From contig NC_134846.1 of the NCBI RefSeq assembly GCF_965363235.1, positions 253,001 to 317,000 on the forward strand: a DNA stretch of 64,000 nucleotides, read 5' to 3'. The translations under genes and the position numbers were made by a program. Source of the stretch: Mytilus galloprovincialis. Lineage: Eukaryota; Mollusca; Bivalvia; Mytilida; Mytilidae. This document shows, piece by piece, positions 38,601 through 50,780 of this stretch (the first letter of the stretch is position 1; every line of letters starts with the position of its first letter). Below the pieces are notes generated by a model. The model was not told the origin of the DNA, made no database searches, and saw nothing but the letters and a program-made list of their open reading frames with translations.

Positions 38601-41600
38601 TTGTTAATATCATCGTTTCAGTTTGAAAACACGATCTGCTTTATAAATAATAATGGATGCAATGTCAGTGTCAGTGTATGATTTTTTCTTTAACTTATAC
38701 TCGCTGTTATATATTTTTTTGCGCTAACACGTAACAAAATACACGAAAACAAATTAAACTGTTAACAGGTGTAGAAGTAACTAAAAGCTGTATATCATTG
38801 TTAAAAATTCAAATGCAGTACAGAGTTCAAAGAGATTTAAATGCATTCAAAATTTAACAGGACTTGGTCTTTTGATTACTGCGTTATTTTGTTTATTTCT
38901 AGTTATGATTTAACATTGATTTGGAACTTTGCATAAATCATCTCTTTTTATTTGGGAATCTTAAATTAAGACGTCTGCTACTCTTCGGTATGGTTTTAAT
39001 TGTCATCTTCTGCCTCGTGCTGCCTTATTTTCAAGTCTTTTTAATACTTAGTCCATACAGTATAGAACTTGAATAAATACCGGCTAGGATACCACAAAAT
39101 ACAGCTACGTCTGTCTCATGTCTTGACTTATATCTAGAGTTTTGCTCTCGACCATGATGGCCAGTTAAGGGCATTCGATACAGTTAGAAGGGAGGTAATA
39201 ACGTTGCTCACGTAAATTGTTATTTTCGCGACCTCAAACTATGACTTATCGGGAAAAGATTCAGTTTTTGACAGATTTTTATCATTCAAACTTATTCAAC
39301 TTGGAAACGAGTTCATGGACCCATCTGTTTTAAAATGCCATTTCGTTTCATTACGCGAGAAGATTATGTGTGCCAATTTTTTTAAATTTGATAAATATGC
39401 AGCTAAAAATTATGTTTTTTTTTCTACATTCATGAACATTTGATAAATATGAGTTATTTCTGAATAAAAAATGTATACTTTTTTAGGATACTTATAAAAT
39501 ACAGAAAATACAACTTACTTAAGAAAAAACAATTTGTGTTTATCTTTTAAAACAAAAATGTTATGTCTTTCTTTTGAAAGAGAAAATACGACCACAAATC
39601 CGAATTTTGAGCAAATATACAAAATGTCGACCTCATTTTACTCAAAAAGAAGGTCATGAAGGTGTATTTTTTATTACATATTTGATTTAATCAGGTAAAA
39701 AATAGTCTATATGGAAATTTTTATCGAAATGTAAATACGGGATCAAAACTGTAGCGAATGCCCGTAAGAACACACATATTACGACACACGAGATTGTTTC
39801 AGCTTCACAGTTGTGATATATCAAAACTCCAGCAGCGCCTGGTTATAAGTTTGTTACTATTATACAGGACCTGTGTATTTTTTAAAATTTTGATAGCCTT
39901 GATAGAATGTTGCTACTCACAATCTTAAGAAAGCTCATCAATAAAGAGTCCAAGTGCCAAAGATGAAATCACTCCTTCAAATATTTTACGGACAACATCA
40001 CGAGTTGGTTGACCGATATGTTCAAACCACTGGGTTTTACTTGCATGAACAACATGACGAATTTCGCATGAGGAGCAGGATCTGCTTAGCCTTATGAAGT
40101 ACCTGAGATTACCCATTTGTTTGTAGGGTTGGTGTTGTTAACTTTTCAGATATCTATGTTGTGTTTTCGATATTGTTTTTGTTAGCTTTTGTTCTTTTTT
40201 GTTATTGCTTTTGCGTTGTGAGGCTATTTTCGACATACGAGTTTGAATGTACCTTTGGTTGTTGTAGATACAATACTGACGATGCTCTTGACAGAAAATT
40301 ATATGTTGTTTTGTAGGTTGTTTTTTCATTACATATGGCGCGTAGGAAAAGAGGGGCGACAGATACCAGAGGGACAGTCAAACTCATAGATCAAAAATAA
40401 ACTGACAACGCCATGGCGAAAAAGTAAGAGTCAAACAGACAAATAATAGTACACAAGACACAACATAGAAAACTAGAGACTAAATTACACGAACCCCACC
40501 AAAAACTGGGGGTGATCTCAGGTGCTTCGGAAGGGTAGAAGTGGGAGATATTAGCCTTTTTATTTCAAATGGTTGATGGCTTGATTTTTGTTTAACTTCG
40601 TCGTAAATCCAAAAGAGTTGAATTTGACAATCTACATGGACAAGGATACAAAATAAGTAATTTTCTTTTGCTTATTATCGTGTTACGAAATGCTTCATTT
40701 CGTTATTATTTATATTTCTATCGTATCTGTGTTAATTATTTTCTAATTTATTCTCTACGCTTAATGTTCTAGTTTGTCTATTTATATCTATTCTGTATTT
40801 CACCTCTTTATTCTGCACTATATTCTCTATTCGGTTAATCCCACAACTTACCTTTCTGATGCAATAGAAAATGATCCTCCAGCTGAACATTGTAAATCCC
40901 ATTGTGAGGACGGCGTAGGCCATGAGTTTGGATGGCATAAAAATGAGGTAAACCGCCCATAACTGGCACCGATTATTCTGAGAATATCATTGGTTGATGA
41001 ACAGTTTAGCCGCATGTTTCCACCACAAGCAATAACAGATTTGTGTTGAATAGAATTAAAAACTGCAATGCAATATAAAAGATTTGGTAACATGAATATC
41101 GTTGATAAAATTGTGCATCACAGTTATTTGATTGGTGTCCAAATAATCTCTCCAAATGTAAATTCTTATCATTTTCGTGAAATTTGTCATTGTTTGTCAT
41201 TTCGGAAGTTGTGAGGTAACAATAATGTAATACACAAGAACACATAATTCGAACATGTTATGTCAATATGTTAAAGTTTGTTTATTGATGAATGAAAATC
41301 GAAATAAAATATAGTGCAATATGTTTCCAATGCACTGTGCGCGTTATAAATGATTAACGCGTCTTAAAAATTAATGCTGCAATAACTTACCGATGCTAGC
41401 AATCGTTCATGATGAAGAACAATTCCAGGATTATAACGTAGTATTGAATCTACATTATGCGGAAATGAAGATTGAGAAAAGTTATGTTCTTTAGGTAGAG
41501 AAAAATATAGGCCTATAGAATAGTAACTTTAACGATTTTTCTTAACAAAAGATTTTTTTGAAAATAACTATAATGCAATTTGCATACAATGGTAAAAACA

Positions 41601-41784
41601 AGCATCCTCTGCCACTCAGTGCAAATGAGTGTTCTGTAGACAAAATGTTGCTGACGTAATAGATCATCAACCTGACAGATTTTATATTACCCCTAAATGG
41701 AAAACGAAAGTAAGACATACCTTCTGCTGTCGATGTATTAATCATAAATATCCAAATAAATTGGAACAATGTCGCGTGATGCAT
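35639..41784 (-). CDS. Membrane-anchored SUEL/rhamnose-binding-type lectin, 3' end not found
   Basis: Five coding exons: 41784-41721, 41062-40852, 38564-38461, 37035-36802 and 35717-35639. All joins are GT-AG and in phase. Exon 1 is a signal peptide (MHHATLFQF..., 21 residues). Exons 2-3 build one SUEL/Gal-lectin domain with the eight Cys of the fold (C34, C42, C64, C80, C93, C99, C112, C125) and hallmark motifs: YGR at 56-58, FGDPC at 108-112, KYL at 117-119 and the closing YRC. Exon 4 is a Ser/Thr/Pro-rich stalk with TTPMVTEITTPMKTE-type repeats, probably O-glycosylated. Exon 5 encodes a transmembrane helix (about 205-231). It ends phase 2 at a strong GTAAGT donor, so a cytoplasmic exon must follow below 35639, but I could not find it. 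The layout resembles single-pass lectins such as EVA1C rather than secreted rhamnose-binding lectins. Specificity is unknown. Confidence 0.88.
38040..38340 (+). repeat. 'aagatgtggta' interspersed family, copy
   Basis: Runs from CTCCGCCACATTCTGTATG and GTGCCTGTCCCCGGTCAGG to GGCAATCATGTCATATCTTC. In intron 3 of the SUEL-lectin gene, ending about 120 bases from exon 3. A further plus-strand end fragment lies at 45940-46050. Confidence 0.65.
39165..39767. mobile_element. 603-bp TIR element, copy 1
   Basis: Left end TTAAGGGCATTCGATACAG, right end CTGTAGCGAATGCCCGTAA: inverted repeats of about 20 bases. The interior is AT-rich with no open frame. It matches 54463-55032 through its length (GGGAGGTAATAACGTTGC, CATTCATGAACATTTG, GACCACAAATCCGAATTT). 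In the SUEL-lectin gene's intron 2. Confidence 0.7.
40335..40540 (-). repeat. Retroelement 3'-tail copy
   Basis: Minus-strand tail in intron 2 of the SUEL-lectin gene: AAAAGAGGGGCGACAGATAC on the plus strand through GATCTCAGGTGCTTCGGAAG. It lies head to head with a more decayed plus-strand tail at about 40070-40270. Confidence 0.6.
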
Positions 41785-41997
41785 TCTAATTGAGGATCAT
41801 AGAGTAATGCAAATATATCATGTATATAGTACTTGGTTTATTTTGTGTAAAAATTATTAAGTGACACTTAAAAACAGGATACCAAAGTATCCTGTCACGT
41901 CCGAAATATAGTCAGCAAACACCAAATATCCGCTAAATTGAGAAAAAAAACCATGTTTCTTCATTTTTAATTTAAAATCTCCCAGGCATCTGCGCAT

Positions 41998-42160
41998 TTA
42001 TATTGTATCTAATCAATTGAAAGAATATTAATTTTATATTGTATCTAATAATGTTAAAGAACATTTGAATTTTATCTTATAAATTAAAAGAACATTAATA
42101 TTGTATCAAATAAATTAAAAGAACTTTCAGTTTGTATCTAATAAATTTAAGGATCATTTC
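41998..42160. repeat. Loose AT-rich tandem repeat
   Basis: About four imperfect units of roughly 40 bases sharing TTGTATCTAAT...AAAGAAC. Strongly AT-rich. It lies upstream of the SUEL-lectin gene's start. Confidence 0.4.
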
Positions 42161-42224
42161 AAACAAAACCACAAAAAGGGTTTGGCCATTTTTAGCCGAG
42201 GTCATAACTGTTTTGTTAAACCGA

Positions 42225-42500
42225 TCTTTTAAATTATGGAATATATCAACAGATTTACACACGATGACTACAAAAATGTAAAAATCACAAAAATATTGAA
42301 TTCAAAACGGAAAGTTCCTAATCAGATTGTTAAATCAAATGATAAAACACATCAAACATCAAACGAATGGACAACAACTGCCATATCCCTGACTTGGTGC
42401 AGGCAAATGTGGAAAATGGAGAATTGAACCTGGTTTTATAGCGATAAAACTTTCACTTGTATGACCGTCGTATCAACTTCCATTATATTTACATCGATAG
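42225..42500 (-). repeat. Interspersed repeat ('ttgaacctggttttatagc' type), copy
   Basis: ATCAAACGAATGGACAACAA, GAATTGAACCTGGTTTTATA, then CACTTGTATGACCGTCG. It lies just upstream of the SUEL-lectin gene's first exon (41784), with about 450 bases between. Confidence 0.5.
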
Positions 42501-43194
42501 CGTTAGATGATATTCTATTTTAGGAATAACGATAACTTCCTTATTAATTACTTCCTTATTATAATGACAGGAGAAGTCATCTCATCATTCAGTTATCTAT
42601 TATCAATAATCCACTTGTATTTTCTTCCTGACTGTAAACTTTATTGACAAGTCTTTGTAACAACATTTATGGAAATATCTATATAACTTCTTCTTAAGGA
42701 TGTACATAGGTAAGGACTTTTGTAAGATGTTTTGACTCGTTTTTTCCCCCTGCGATAAAGGGTAAATTATTCTGTCCCATAACACCCATTTTTATTTTCT
42801 TATAAGAATTATTAGCTCATAAAAGGTCTTGTACAATAATTTATGCAGATTCTAGATTTCTTCTCCTTCTATTTGGACCCAATAATATATCAGGTAAAAA
42901 TTCCATTAAGTCTTTCCCGCCATTTCAAAAAAAAAAAATATCTCGAAAGGAGCTTCTTAACCTATTATTATTATTGAACTATTATCCCCCCTTAAATAAT
43001 GCTTTTCTTACTTACTATCAACATGATAGATTCTAGATTTTGTTTTTAATTTCTCATTTTGGTACATTCTTAACATTTCTGAAATAGGATGTCTGAATGA
43101 TATATAACATTTATGAGATAAATACTATATAACATTTAGAAAATAAGATGCATAAATACTATATAATAATTATGAGATAAGATATATAAGGGAA

Positions 43195-43765
43195 TATATA
43201 AAAGAGACAACAACCCGATCAAATTGCAGATACCAGACGTAGGTCACGTATGGGTCTTTAATGCAGCGAGAAAAATCTCGATCCCGGAGGTGTGCCTAGA
43301 TGGCCTCTAAATAAAAATGTTTACCAGTTAAGTAAAAGTAGACGTCAAACTAAACTTCAAATCAAAAATAGGAACTTAAATTAAAATAATGTATACAAGA
43401 CAAAGGCAAGAAGCTCCTGATTTTGGGCAGGCCCAAAAATGCCACAGTGTTTAACATGTTTTGTGAGATCTCAAGCATCCCCCTATATCTCTAGCCAATG
43501 TAAAATAAAGAAAGACACAGCAATACGCACAGTAAAACTCAGTCAAGAAGTCCTTGTCTGATGTCAGAATATGTATTGAAAGAAACTTAGCAAAGTGACA
43601 TTGATGCATAAATTAACAAATCAATTACTGCCAGCTCCAGACCTCAATTAAACTGAATAAAATAGTATGTCTTCATCATATGAATATCAAGCACAATCCA
43701 TCCCTGAAGGAGTTTAGTATCATGCCATCATAAAATATTTAACATAAGCTGTATCATGCCAACAA
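43195..43765 (-). repeat. Interspersed repeat ('agacaacaacccgatc' type)
   Basis: AAAGAGACAACAACCCGATC, CGTAGGTCACGTATGGGTC, CAAGAAGCTCCTGATTTTGG, and ends near GAATATCAAGCACAATCC. A partial copy of its last part is at 21560-21840, directly after an 'accattatag' copy. Confidence 0.5.
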
Positions 43766-43769
43766 CTGG

Positions 43770-46700
43770 TTTTATAAAAATCTGTATATTTCCGATGCAA
43801 ATTAACGACCCTATGAGTGAATCAATAATAATACAAAAAAAATGTAATTCCTAATGACCTGACAACTTTATCGTAACTGCATACCGAGATTTGTGTTCTT
43901 TGTAAAGAATATTATCATAAAAAAAATTTGTGAAATACCTAAGCGTATAAGATGTTTGCATGCTAATTTATATTTACGAATGATGTCCTTGTACCGATGA
44001 TGACGTCACTATCTAAAAATGGATAATTAACCATAGGGAATGTAAAATCATATATTTTATCGAAAATTTTAGTAATCTGCATCTAGTTAAAGATAAAAAT
44101 ATCAAGATCCAGGGAATGACAGTGTTCATTGTTTGTATTAGCTTTATTTAAATCAATTTGGCAGGATAAATCTCTTTAGTACTAGAACTGTGACTGAATT
44201 ATAGTATATAAATATGCGTAAGCCTTATTTTAGTATTGGTATTGTCATCTGATAAAGTCATGCCGATTATTAGATGTACAGTTTTCTCTTCTTTCAAAAT
44301 CTTTCTGTTTGAACCCGTCGACCTGGAACTTATCAATTATTGGTAATATTAATTATTTGGAAAACAAAAGGGCCTGGAATAGAGTATTGTTCAATCAACA
44401 GCATTGTCCTGTATTACATGTAGTTATAAATAAAGTTGAATTCTTTGATTCGATGTTTTACGTCATGCCAGCAAAAAAAAATATGAAAACTGTATCTATA
44501 CGCATTATTTATTTTAAGTCAAGATTTTAAGTAGTCGTATTGTCATCTTAGAAAGTCATACTTTAATTAAAATACTACAATAGGAAACAATGTGACAACG
44601 ATTGAATTTAGTAGTGTCAACCCTGTGATTATGACCCGTGTATATAGCAAAATTCTAAATAATCCCTTTGGTGGTAGCGGTATACTACTGTTGACGTTAT
44701 TGCTTAACGGACGCCATAAGTGTATCAGTACAGTACAAAAGATCATAACATGCTAAAATGTAGTTTACAAAAGGCATCTCAAATATGCATTCGTTACGGT
44801 GCCTTTATTATGTTGATGCAATTCTAATGATGCAAAATATGAAAAACTTTTATAGAGGAGATTTTTTTTACCCATTCATGGGGAATAAAGAACTAGTAGT
44901 TACGTGAAACAAATACGTGAAGCTTCGTCAGTACTTTTGAACATGCAAAAAAATAAAAATTGTAACGAACGTAAAATGATAAATCATCTTCACGTAAACT
45001 AAAAAACAAGAAATAAACAACCTTTAAATAAACCTATTAATTTGGACAAATGAAGAATACATCAGAAAACAGCCTTAGGTTTTAAAATGTTTGAATCAGT
45101 TTCAATGTATGATATTAACCAGGCTTTAACTCATGGAGTACATCATAGTGAAATCTGCCATTCTACATATCATATGCTAACATGCTTACTAATACCATTC
45201 CAAAGCACCTGAGATCTCCCCCAATTTTTGTTGCATACTTGTTGTGCCGTATGTACTTTTATTTGTCTGTTTGTCTGTTTCGTTTCTAGCCACTGCGTTG
45301 TCAGTTTATTTTCGATCTATAAGTTTGATAGCCACTGTGATGTCTTTCATCCATCTTTTACGACTCGTTTCGACTTCTATGATAAATGTTTTAAATTCTT
45401 TCTGTTAACTTATAAGAGGATGTTCTGAGTATTTTGATTTTCATATATAACTACTTCTATTTACTGACTGGACCTATCGTAAAAGACAAATCGTAGTTTG
45501 CGTTATTTATTGTTCTATGTTCACTTTTGATAAAAAAAAATAGAGAGCTTTACATTTGTTGCAATGGACTTTCCAATTTTACGAATAGACAACGAGTGTC
45601 TACATCATACTAGTTTTTTTTAGAACTATACTAGTTGAACATCGAAAGTTCAGTTAAGTGTTAGTTTTATAATGCTAAATTACAAGGTTTGGTTGGGTTT
45701 AGAACTTAGAATGTTGCATTGCATTCTTCAAGGCCATATTTTGTCACTCTTTCCTTTGTCATGGTTTATTATGAGATATGTTTTATCAAAGTTATTTTTT
45801 ATTTGTTATAATGTTATACCTCGCTATTTTCAGACACACATAAAGAATGTCTTAAAAACGCGTATATAAAAAAAAGCGTTATGGCATTAGCGATTGCACT
45901 GATCAGTTAAAGAATAAATTATGACTATTCTGTAAATCATGCATTCATCCGTTTTGAAGGCCGTTCCATAACCTATAATGGTTTACTTTTATGAATTGTT
46001 ACTTAAATGGAGATTTGTCTCATTGGCGCTCATACCACATCTTTTTATATCTAGTCTCCGACGCTGCAAATAAATGGTAGGAAATCTACAAATACAGTCA
46101 TGTTCTTTCAGAAAAATTATAGTTATATTGAATAACATATCATAAATGCAAAATATACGTGTCGATCTGATAAATGAATGTTTGCCCAAAGAGAGAAAGG
46201 CACGAAATCGAGACATACATGTAAGGAATCCGAGTTACTCTATGCGTATGCAAATTGTCCTTTTCTCGTACCCCTTTAAACAGCTGATGCGAACAAAAAC
46301 CTGACGTCAAAAATCTATGACATGAATGATCCCATTTTTTGTTATGATTAAGCTGACTTATTTTGTTGCGGATTGGTTGAAAATTTAAACTGACAAAGAA
46401 ATTTTAAAAAGTTAGGCAAATTATTATTGATAAGTTCAAATTATATTGGCTTTAACCAGATACGACTAGTTGACCGAATGTCTGTTACTCATTACACATA
46501 ATTCAGTTGACAGAAACCAATTTGATGATTTAGAATATAAAGGATGTGTTCTTCTGACGTCCCAGTATCGTTGAAATCTTGTTCTTACAAATTATTTCCA
46601 AAACATGTGATTCAAGTGGAAAATATTTAAGAATTAAAAAAAATGTTATAATCAAACTAAACTTTCTGAAAAATAATTGTTTAGTTTCTCGGTAATAAAT

Positions 46701-47315
46701 ATTTCAAATTTTATTACCAATCAATTCTGTCTTTTTAGAAAATGGGTGAGGGATACAAGAAATGATTTTACCAGAAACATGTACATCCAATAAAACTCTT
46801 TTCTTTTCAAATTTCTAAGATATGATTTTTTCAATCATTTATAACAAAGGCGTTGTCATGAATTAATGTGCATTTTGTTCTTAAAAAAAAAGAGAAAACA
46901 AATCACAAATTTACAAAATTGACAGCATAGAAAAGCATCAAAATATGATAAAACTTTCTTATACAAACACCCACCTATAGTTTTTTTCAGTTTAATTTAT
47001 TCAGATTGGTCCTCTGCATCTTTATGAAAAGTATGAAAAAAGTGTAATTGTGGAACTTTGATTTTTTTCACGATAGTAACTCCAAAACTTTTTAAAAATG
47101 ATGAAATATGGGAAAATCATCATCATTGGATATTTTCAAAGCAAAAACAGAAGTGTAACATCATATGATTTTTTCCCCACCATTTATTTTTACAGTCATA
47201 TAAACCCAAAAATCAGGCAAAGAAAAAAAAATTAATTGAAGAAGCTTTTGGCTCCTCAGATATGTCCGTTCTTAAAGCTGAACATAATGACAACCAAGAT
47301 TGCAATTAAAAATAA
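43770..47315. other. Intergenic AT-rich DNA
   Basis: Outside the repeat pieces at 45200-45365 and 45940-46050 I see nothing supported. Open frames here are short, AT-driven and lack splice context. Confidence 0.4.
45200..45365 (+). repeat. Retroelement 3'-tail fragment
   Basis: Decayed plus-strand tail: AAGCACCTGAGATCTCCCCC, then GCCACTGCGTTGTCAG and TCTTTCATCCATCTTTT. Confidence 0.45.
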
Positions 47316-47319
47316 ACCA

Positions 47320-48550
47320 GTTAAAGTGTTGGTGATGGTGATGTGTTTGTAGATCTTACTTTACTAAACATTCTTGCTACTTACAATTATCTCTATCTAT
47401 AACAGTACTTTCTGTGCAAAATGTAATTGAAAATCTTCAAATTTTAAGAAAATTGTTAAAAATTGACTATGAAGGGCAATAACTCCTTAGGGGGTCAATT
47501 GACTATTTTGGTCATACTGACTTATTTTTAGTTCTTACTTTGCTGTACATTATTGCTGTTTACAGTTTATCTCTATCTATAATAATATTCAAGATAATAA
47601 CAAAAAAAAAAACAGCAAAATTTCCTCAAAATTACCAATTTAGGGGCAGCAACCTAACAACCGATTATCCGATTCATCTGAAAATTCCAGGGCAGATAGA
47701 TCGTGACCTGATCAACAATTTTACCCGTTGTCAGATTTGCTCTAAATGCTTTGGTTTTTGAGTTATAAGCCAAAAACTGCATTTTACCCCTATGTTCTAT
47801 TTTTAGCCATGGCGGCCATCTTGGTTGGTTGGGCGGCGCACCGGACACATTTTTTAAACTAGATACCCCAATGATGATTATGGCCAAGTTTGGTTAAATT
47901 TGGCCCAGTAGTTTCAGAGGAGAAGATTTTTCTAAAAGATTACTAAGATTTACGAAAAATGGTTAAAAATTGACTATAAAGGGCAATAACTCCTAAAGTG
48001 GTCAACTGATCATTTTGGTCATGTTGACTTATTTGTAGATCTTTAATACTTTGCTGAACATTATTGCTGTTTACAGTTTATCTCTATCTATGATAATATT
48101 CAAGATAATAACCAAAAAAAGCAAAATTTCCTTAAAATTACCATTTCAGGGGCAGCAACCCAACAACGAAATGTCCGATTCATCTGAAAATTTCAGGGCA
48201 GATAGATCTTGACCATCAGAATAATTTTACCTGTTGTCAGATTCGCTCTAAATGCTTTGGTTTTTGAGTTATAAGCCAAAAACTGCATTTTACCCCTATG
48301 TTCTATTTTTAGCCATGGCGGCCATCTTGGTTGGTTGGCCGGGTCACCGGACACATTTTTTAAACTAGATACCCCAATGATGATTGTGGCCAAGTTTGGT
48401 TAAATTTGGCCCAGTAGTTTCAGAGGAGAAGATTTTTGTAAAAGTTAACGCAGGACGACGACGACGACGGACGACGACGGACGACGACGGACGACGGACG
48501 CCAAGTGATGAGAAAAGCTCACTTGGCCTTTCGGCCAGGTGAGCTAAAAA
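47320..48550 (+). repeat. Same mollusc repeat with a tandemly doubled middle
   Basis: Same GGTGATGGTGATGTGTTTG start region and GCTCACTTGGCC/GGCCAGGTGAGCT hairpin end (48518-48548). The middle, roughly 47455-47935, is repeated at 47968-48430, including GCCATGGCGGCCATCTTGG in both, so the copy is about twice the length of the one at 4586. Confidence 0.65.
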
Positions 48551-48944
48551 GCATGGATATTGTGTGCACGTGTTTAACATGTACAATCAGATAATAGATA
48601 TTTTAAGGACATACATGCGTATTGCGATGTCACACTGAGGTCACTTTGTAAACGGAAAATAGGTCGGAGAATTGCTTCGTGGTAGGAAGCAAATAAAATA
48701 AAGTAAACTTCTTCTAAATATGAACAAATTAAATAATTTTCTTTAGAAAAAAGTATACATGTATGTTCATAAGTTTTATAATGAAAACTATCCATTGAGT
48801 TTTAAAAAAAACCATATGCATTATTTTTTTTTTAATTTGAGGTTTCATATGACTTTAAACCAACAAACCCCTATGAAAGAAACCAATTACTGAGACGTAT
48901 AACTGTTGTTACTGCATAATATGATATCGGTACATTTCCAAAAA

Positions 48945-49294
48945 GGATCCCTTTCAGAAATGCAAGGGCGAAAACAATACGTGAAATGGATGACAGTGTA
49001 TAAGTATATGCAGAATCTGGTACTGTTTTATACAGACTCTGAAAAATATGCAGACTTGTTCAGAAAATACGAAATACGAATGGATCGAAAATTAAGGTAA
49101 TAATCATTTCAAGAGAGAATATACGGGCATTCAATTTAAAGCCGAAAATCACAGAACTGTATTAAAAACCCGGATATCTAGTTCATTGATAACAAAATAT
49201 TTGCCTCAAAGTATTACTGTTGGTTAGACGTCGGATATTTCCGAGACTATGACATATTTGGGAAAAGGTTCAGCCGAATCCATTATTTCATCAG
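48945..49294 (+). pseudogene. HtrL/YibB-like putative glycosyltransferase gene pieces
   Basis: Two coding islands. The first, up to 49096, reads EMQGRKQYVKWM, YKYMQNLVLFYTDSEKY and RKYEIRMDRKLR before a GTAATA donor. The second (about 49182-49294) reads FIDNKIFASKYYCWLDVGYF, RDYDIFGKRFSRIHYF before GTAATG. This matches the order of the HtrL/YibB family, where an early tract ends in a 'voltage-free' FTDS-type strand and a later one carries WLDVG-FR. The middle of the domain, normally some 60-80 residues, is absent; only about 85 bases with stops separate the islands. No N-terminal membrane exon was seen. It is most likely a truncated gene copy, though missed exons in unusual frames cannot be excluded. 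In the family, the later Asp-containing tract is the best conserved part. Confidence 0.5.
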
Positions 49295-49339
49295 GTAATG
49301 TTTGGATTTCGGGTGGTTTGATATTGGATAAGCTGGATA

Positions 49340-49530
49340 CTTATAGATTATCGTTGGTCATCTCAACGAGAAAGTCAATCGAGTTGAGATGACCAATGAT
49401 AATCTGTTTATCGCTATTTTACCTATGACGACGTTTTCAATTTCATGCCAATTTCGTTACCAACGCCACGTGCCTCCTTCGTTTCAAGCGATAATTTTCC
49501 ATCTTAAGCAAGTAGCATGATATGAAAAGT
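49340..49530. repeat. Hairpin-bearing repeat
   Basis: Arms TCGTTGGTCATCTCAACGAG (49351-49370) and GAGTTGAGATGACCAATGAT (49381-49400) pair around a short loop. TTTATCGCTATTTTACC and CCACGTGCCTCCTTCG follow, which I recognise as a repeated bivalve sequence. It lies immediately after the HtrL-like pieces. Confidence 0.5.
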
Positions 49531-50254
49531 TATGACAATAATGGTTAAAGGAAAAATTCACAAAATAGAGATAATTTAAAGTGGTTCGAATCTCATTTTG
49601 AAAAGAAAGTTGAATATAATTTACCGCTAGGTTTAATGAATGACGATTTGCGTATTTTCTATGCGATGTATATATACATACGATAACGGAAAGGTAAAAA
49701 CATCCAGTTGATATTGAAGTTCAACCATACGAACCGGATAAAAGGAAAGATATTATACCTGGAAAGAATTACAGCAAGTCTGATGATAAATGGTTTTACT
49801 TGGAGTATTTGATGTACCATGAATTTAAATAAATCAAAGTATGAACCAAAACAATTAAATATGGCAAACCCAAATGGAAAGGTACAATTATCATTGAAAA
49901 ACAGAACAAGTTGCTTTTAAAAAAAAAGTCAATACGTGAACCTTAGAACTTTTTTTTTTAAGGCTAATTCTTATTTCAACTGAATTGTAAATTATATCTC
50001 AGTGTTTTCATTATTATGTGTGTGGAGGATAATATTTTCTTTTTTTTTTTATTGTAAATCAGGACAATTTGGGTATGTTGAGAGTGGTGTTAAATATAAA
50101 GTGAGGAGATAATTAATATTTTTATTTCGATATTAATTTTTACCAACGCGAAAGGTCAAAATATTACCAGTGGATGACACTTCTAGGGTTCTTATTGGTA
50201 GAGGTCCCACAGTCATTATATTTACTTCTATGTTGAAAAAAACCCCATATTAAA

Positions 50255-50575
50255 CAGCTATAGAAAGAAGTGGTATGAGTGCCTATGACACAACTCTATA
50301 TCTAAGGAACAATTTATGAAAGTAAACCATTATAGGTAAAGGTACGACATTTAACACACAGCCTTGGCTCACACCGAACAGCAAGCTATAAAGGGCACAG
50401 CACATTACTAGTATAAAACCATTCTAATGGACAAACTAACGGTCTAATCTATATAAAAACGAGAAACGAGAAACACGTATAAACTAAATAAACAAGACGA
50501 CAACTATTGTACATCAGATTCCTGACTAAGGACAGGTGCTAACATTTGCAGCGAATTAAACGTTAAAGTACGATT
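50255..50575 (-). repeat. 'accattatag' family, copy
   Basis: AGAAGTGGTATGAGTGCC, AACCATTATAGGTAAAGG, GCCTTGGCTCACACCGAAC, then GACAACTATTGTACATCAG. Confidence 0.6.
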
Positions 50576-50625
50576 ATTTTGTTTCATAGAATGTGGAATG
50601 TATATTCCTACCAATAAGACAACAG

Positions 50626-50780
50626 AGGCGGATTAAGGGGGGCAGGGGGCCCGCCCCCCCTTTTCTGTGAAAAATTTGCTTGCTTATATAGAGAATCACT
50701 GAAGCATGACCGGAGCGGGCCCCCTCTTAGGCAGTCAGTGCCCCCTTCCCCCTTTATGAAAAATTCTAGATCCGCCACTG
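50626..50780. mobile_element. GC-rich miniature element ('ggcggat' ends)
   Basis: Ends GAGGCGGATTAAG and CTAGATCCGCCACTGG, with GGGGGGCAGGGGGCCCGCCC inside. It stands out as a GC island in AT-rich DNA. Recognised as a common mollusc type. Confidence 0.5.

Noticed and set aside
40774-40962. Plus-strand frame over SUEL-lectin exon 2
   Set aside because: It is a shadow of the minus-strand lectin exon, which has the conserved Cys pattern.
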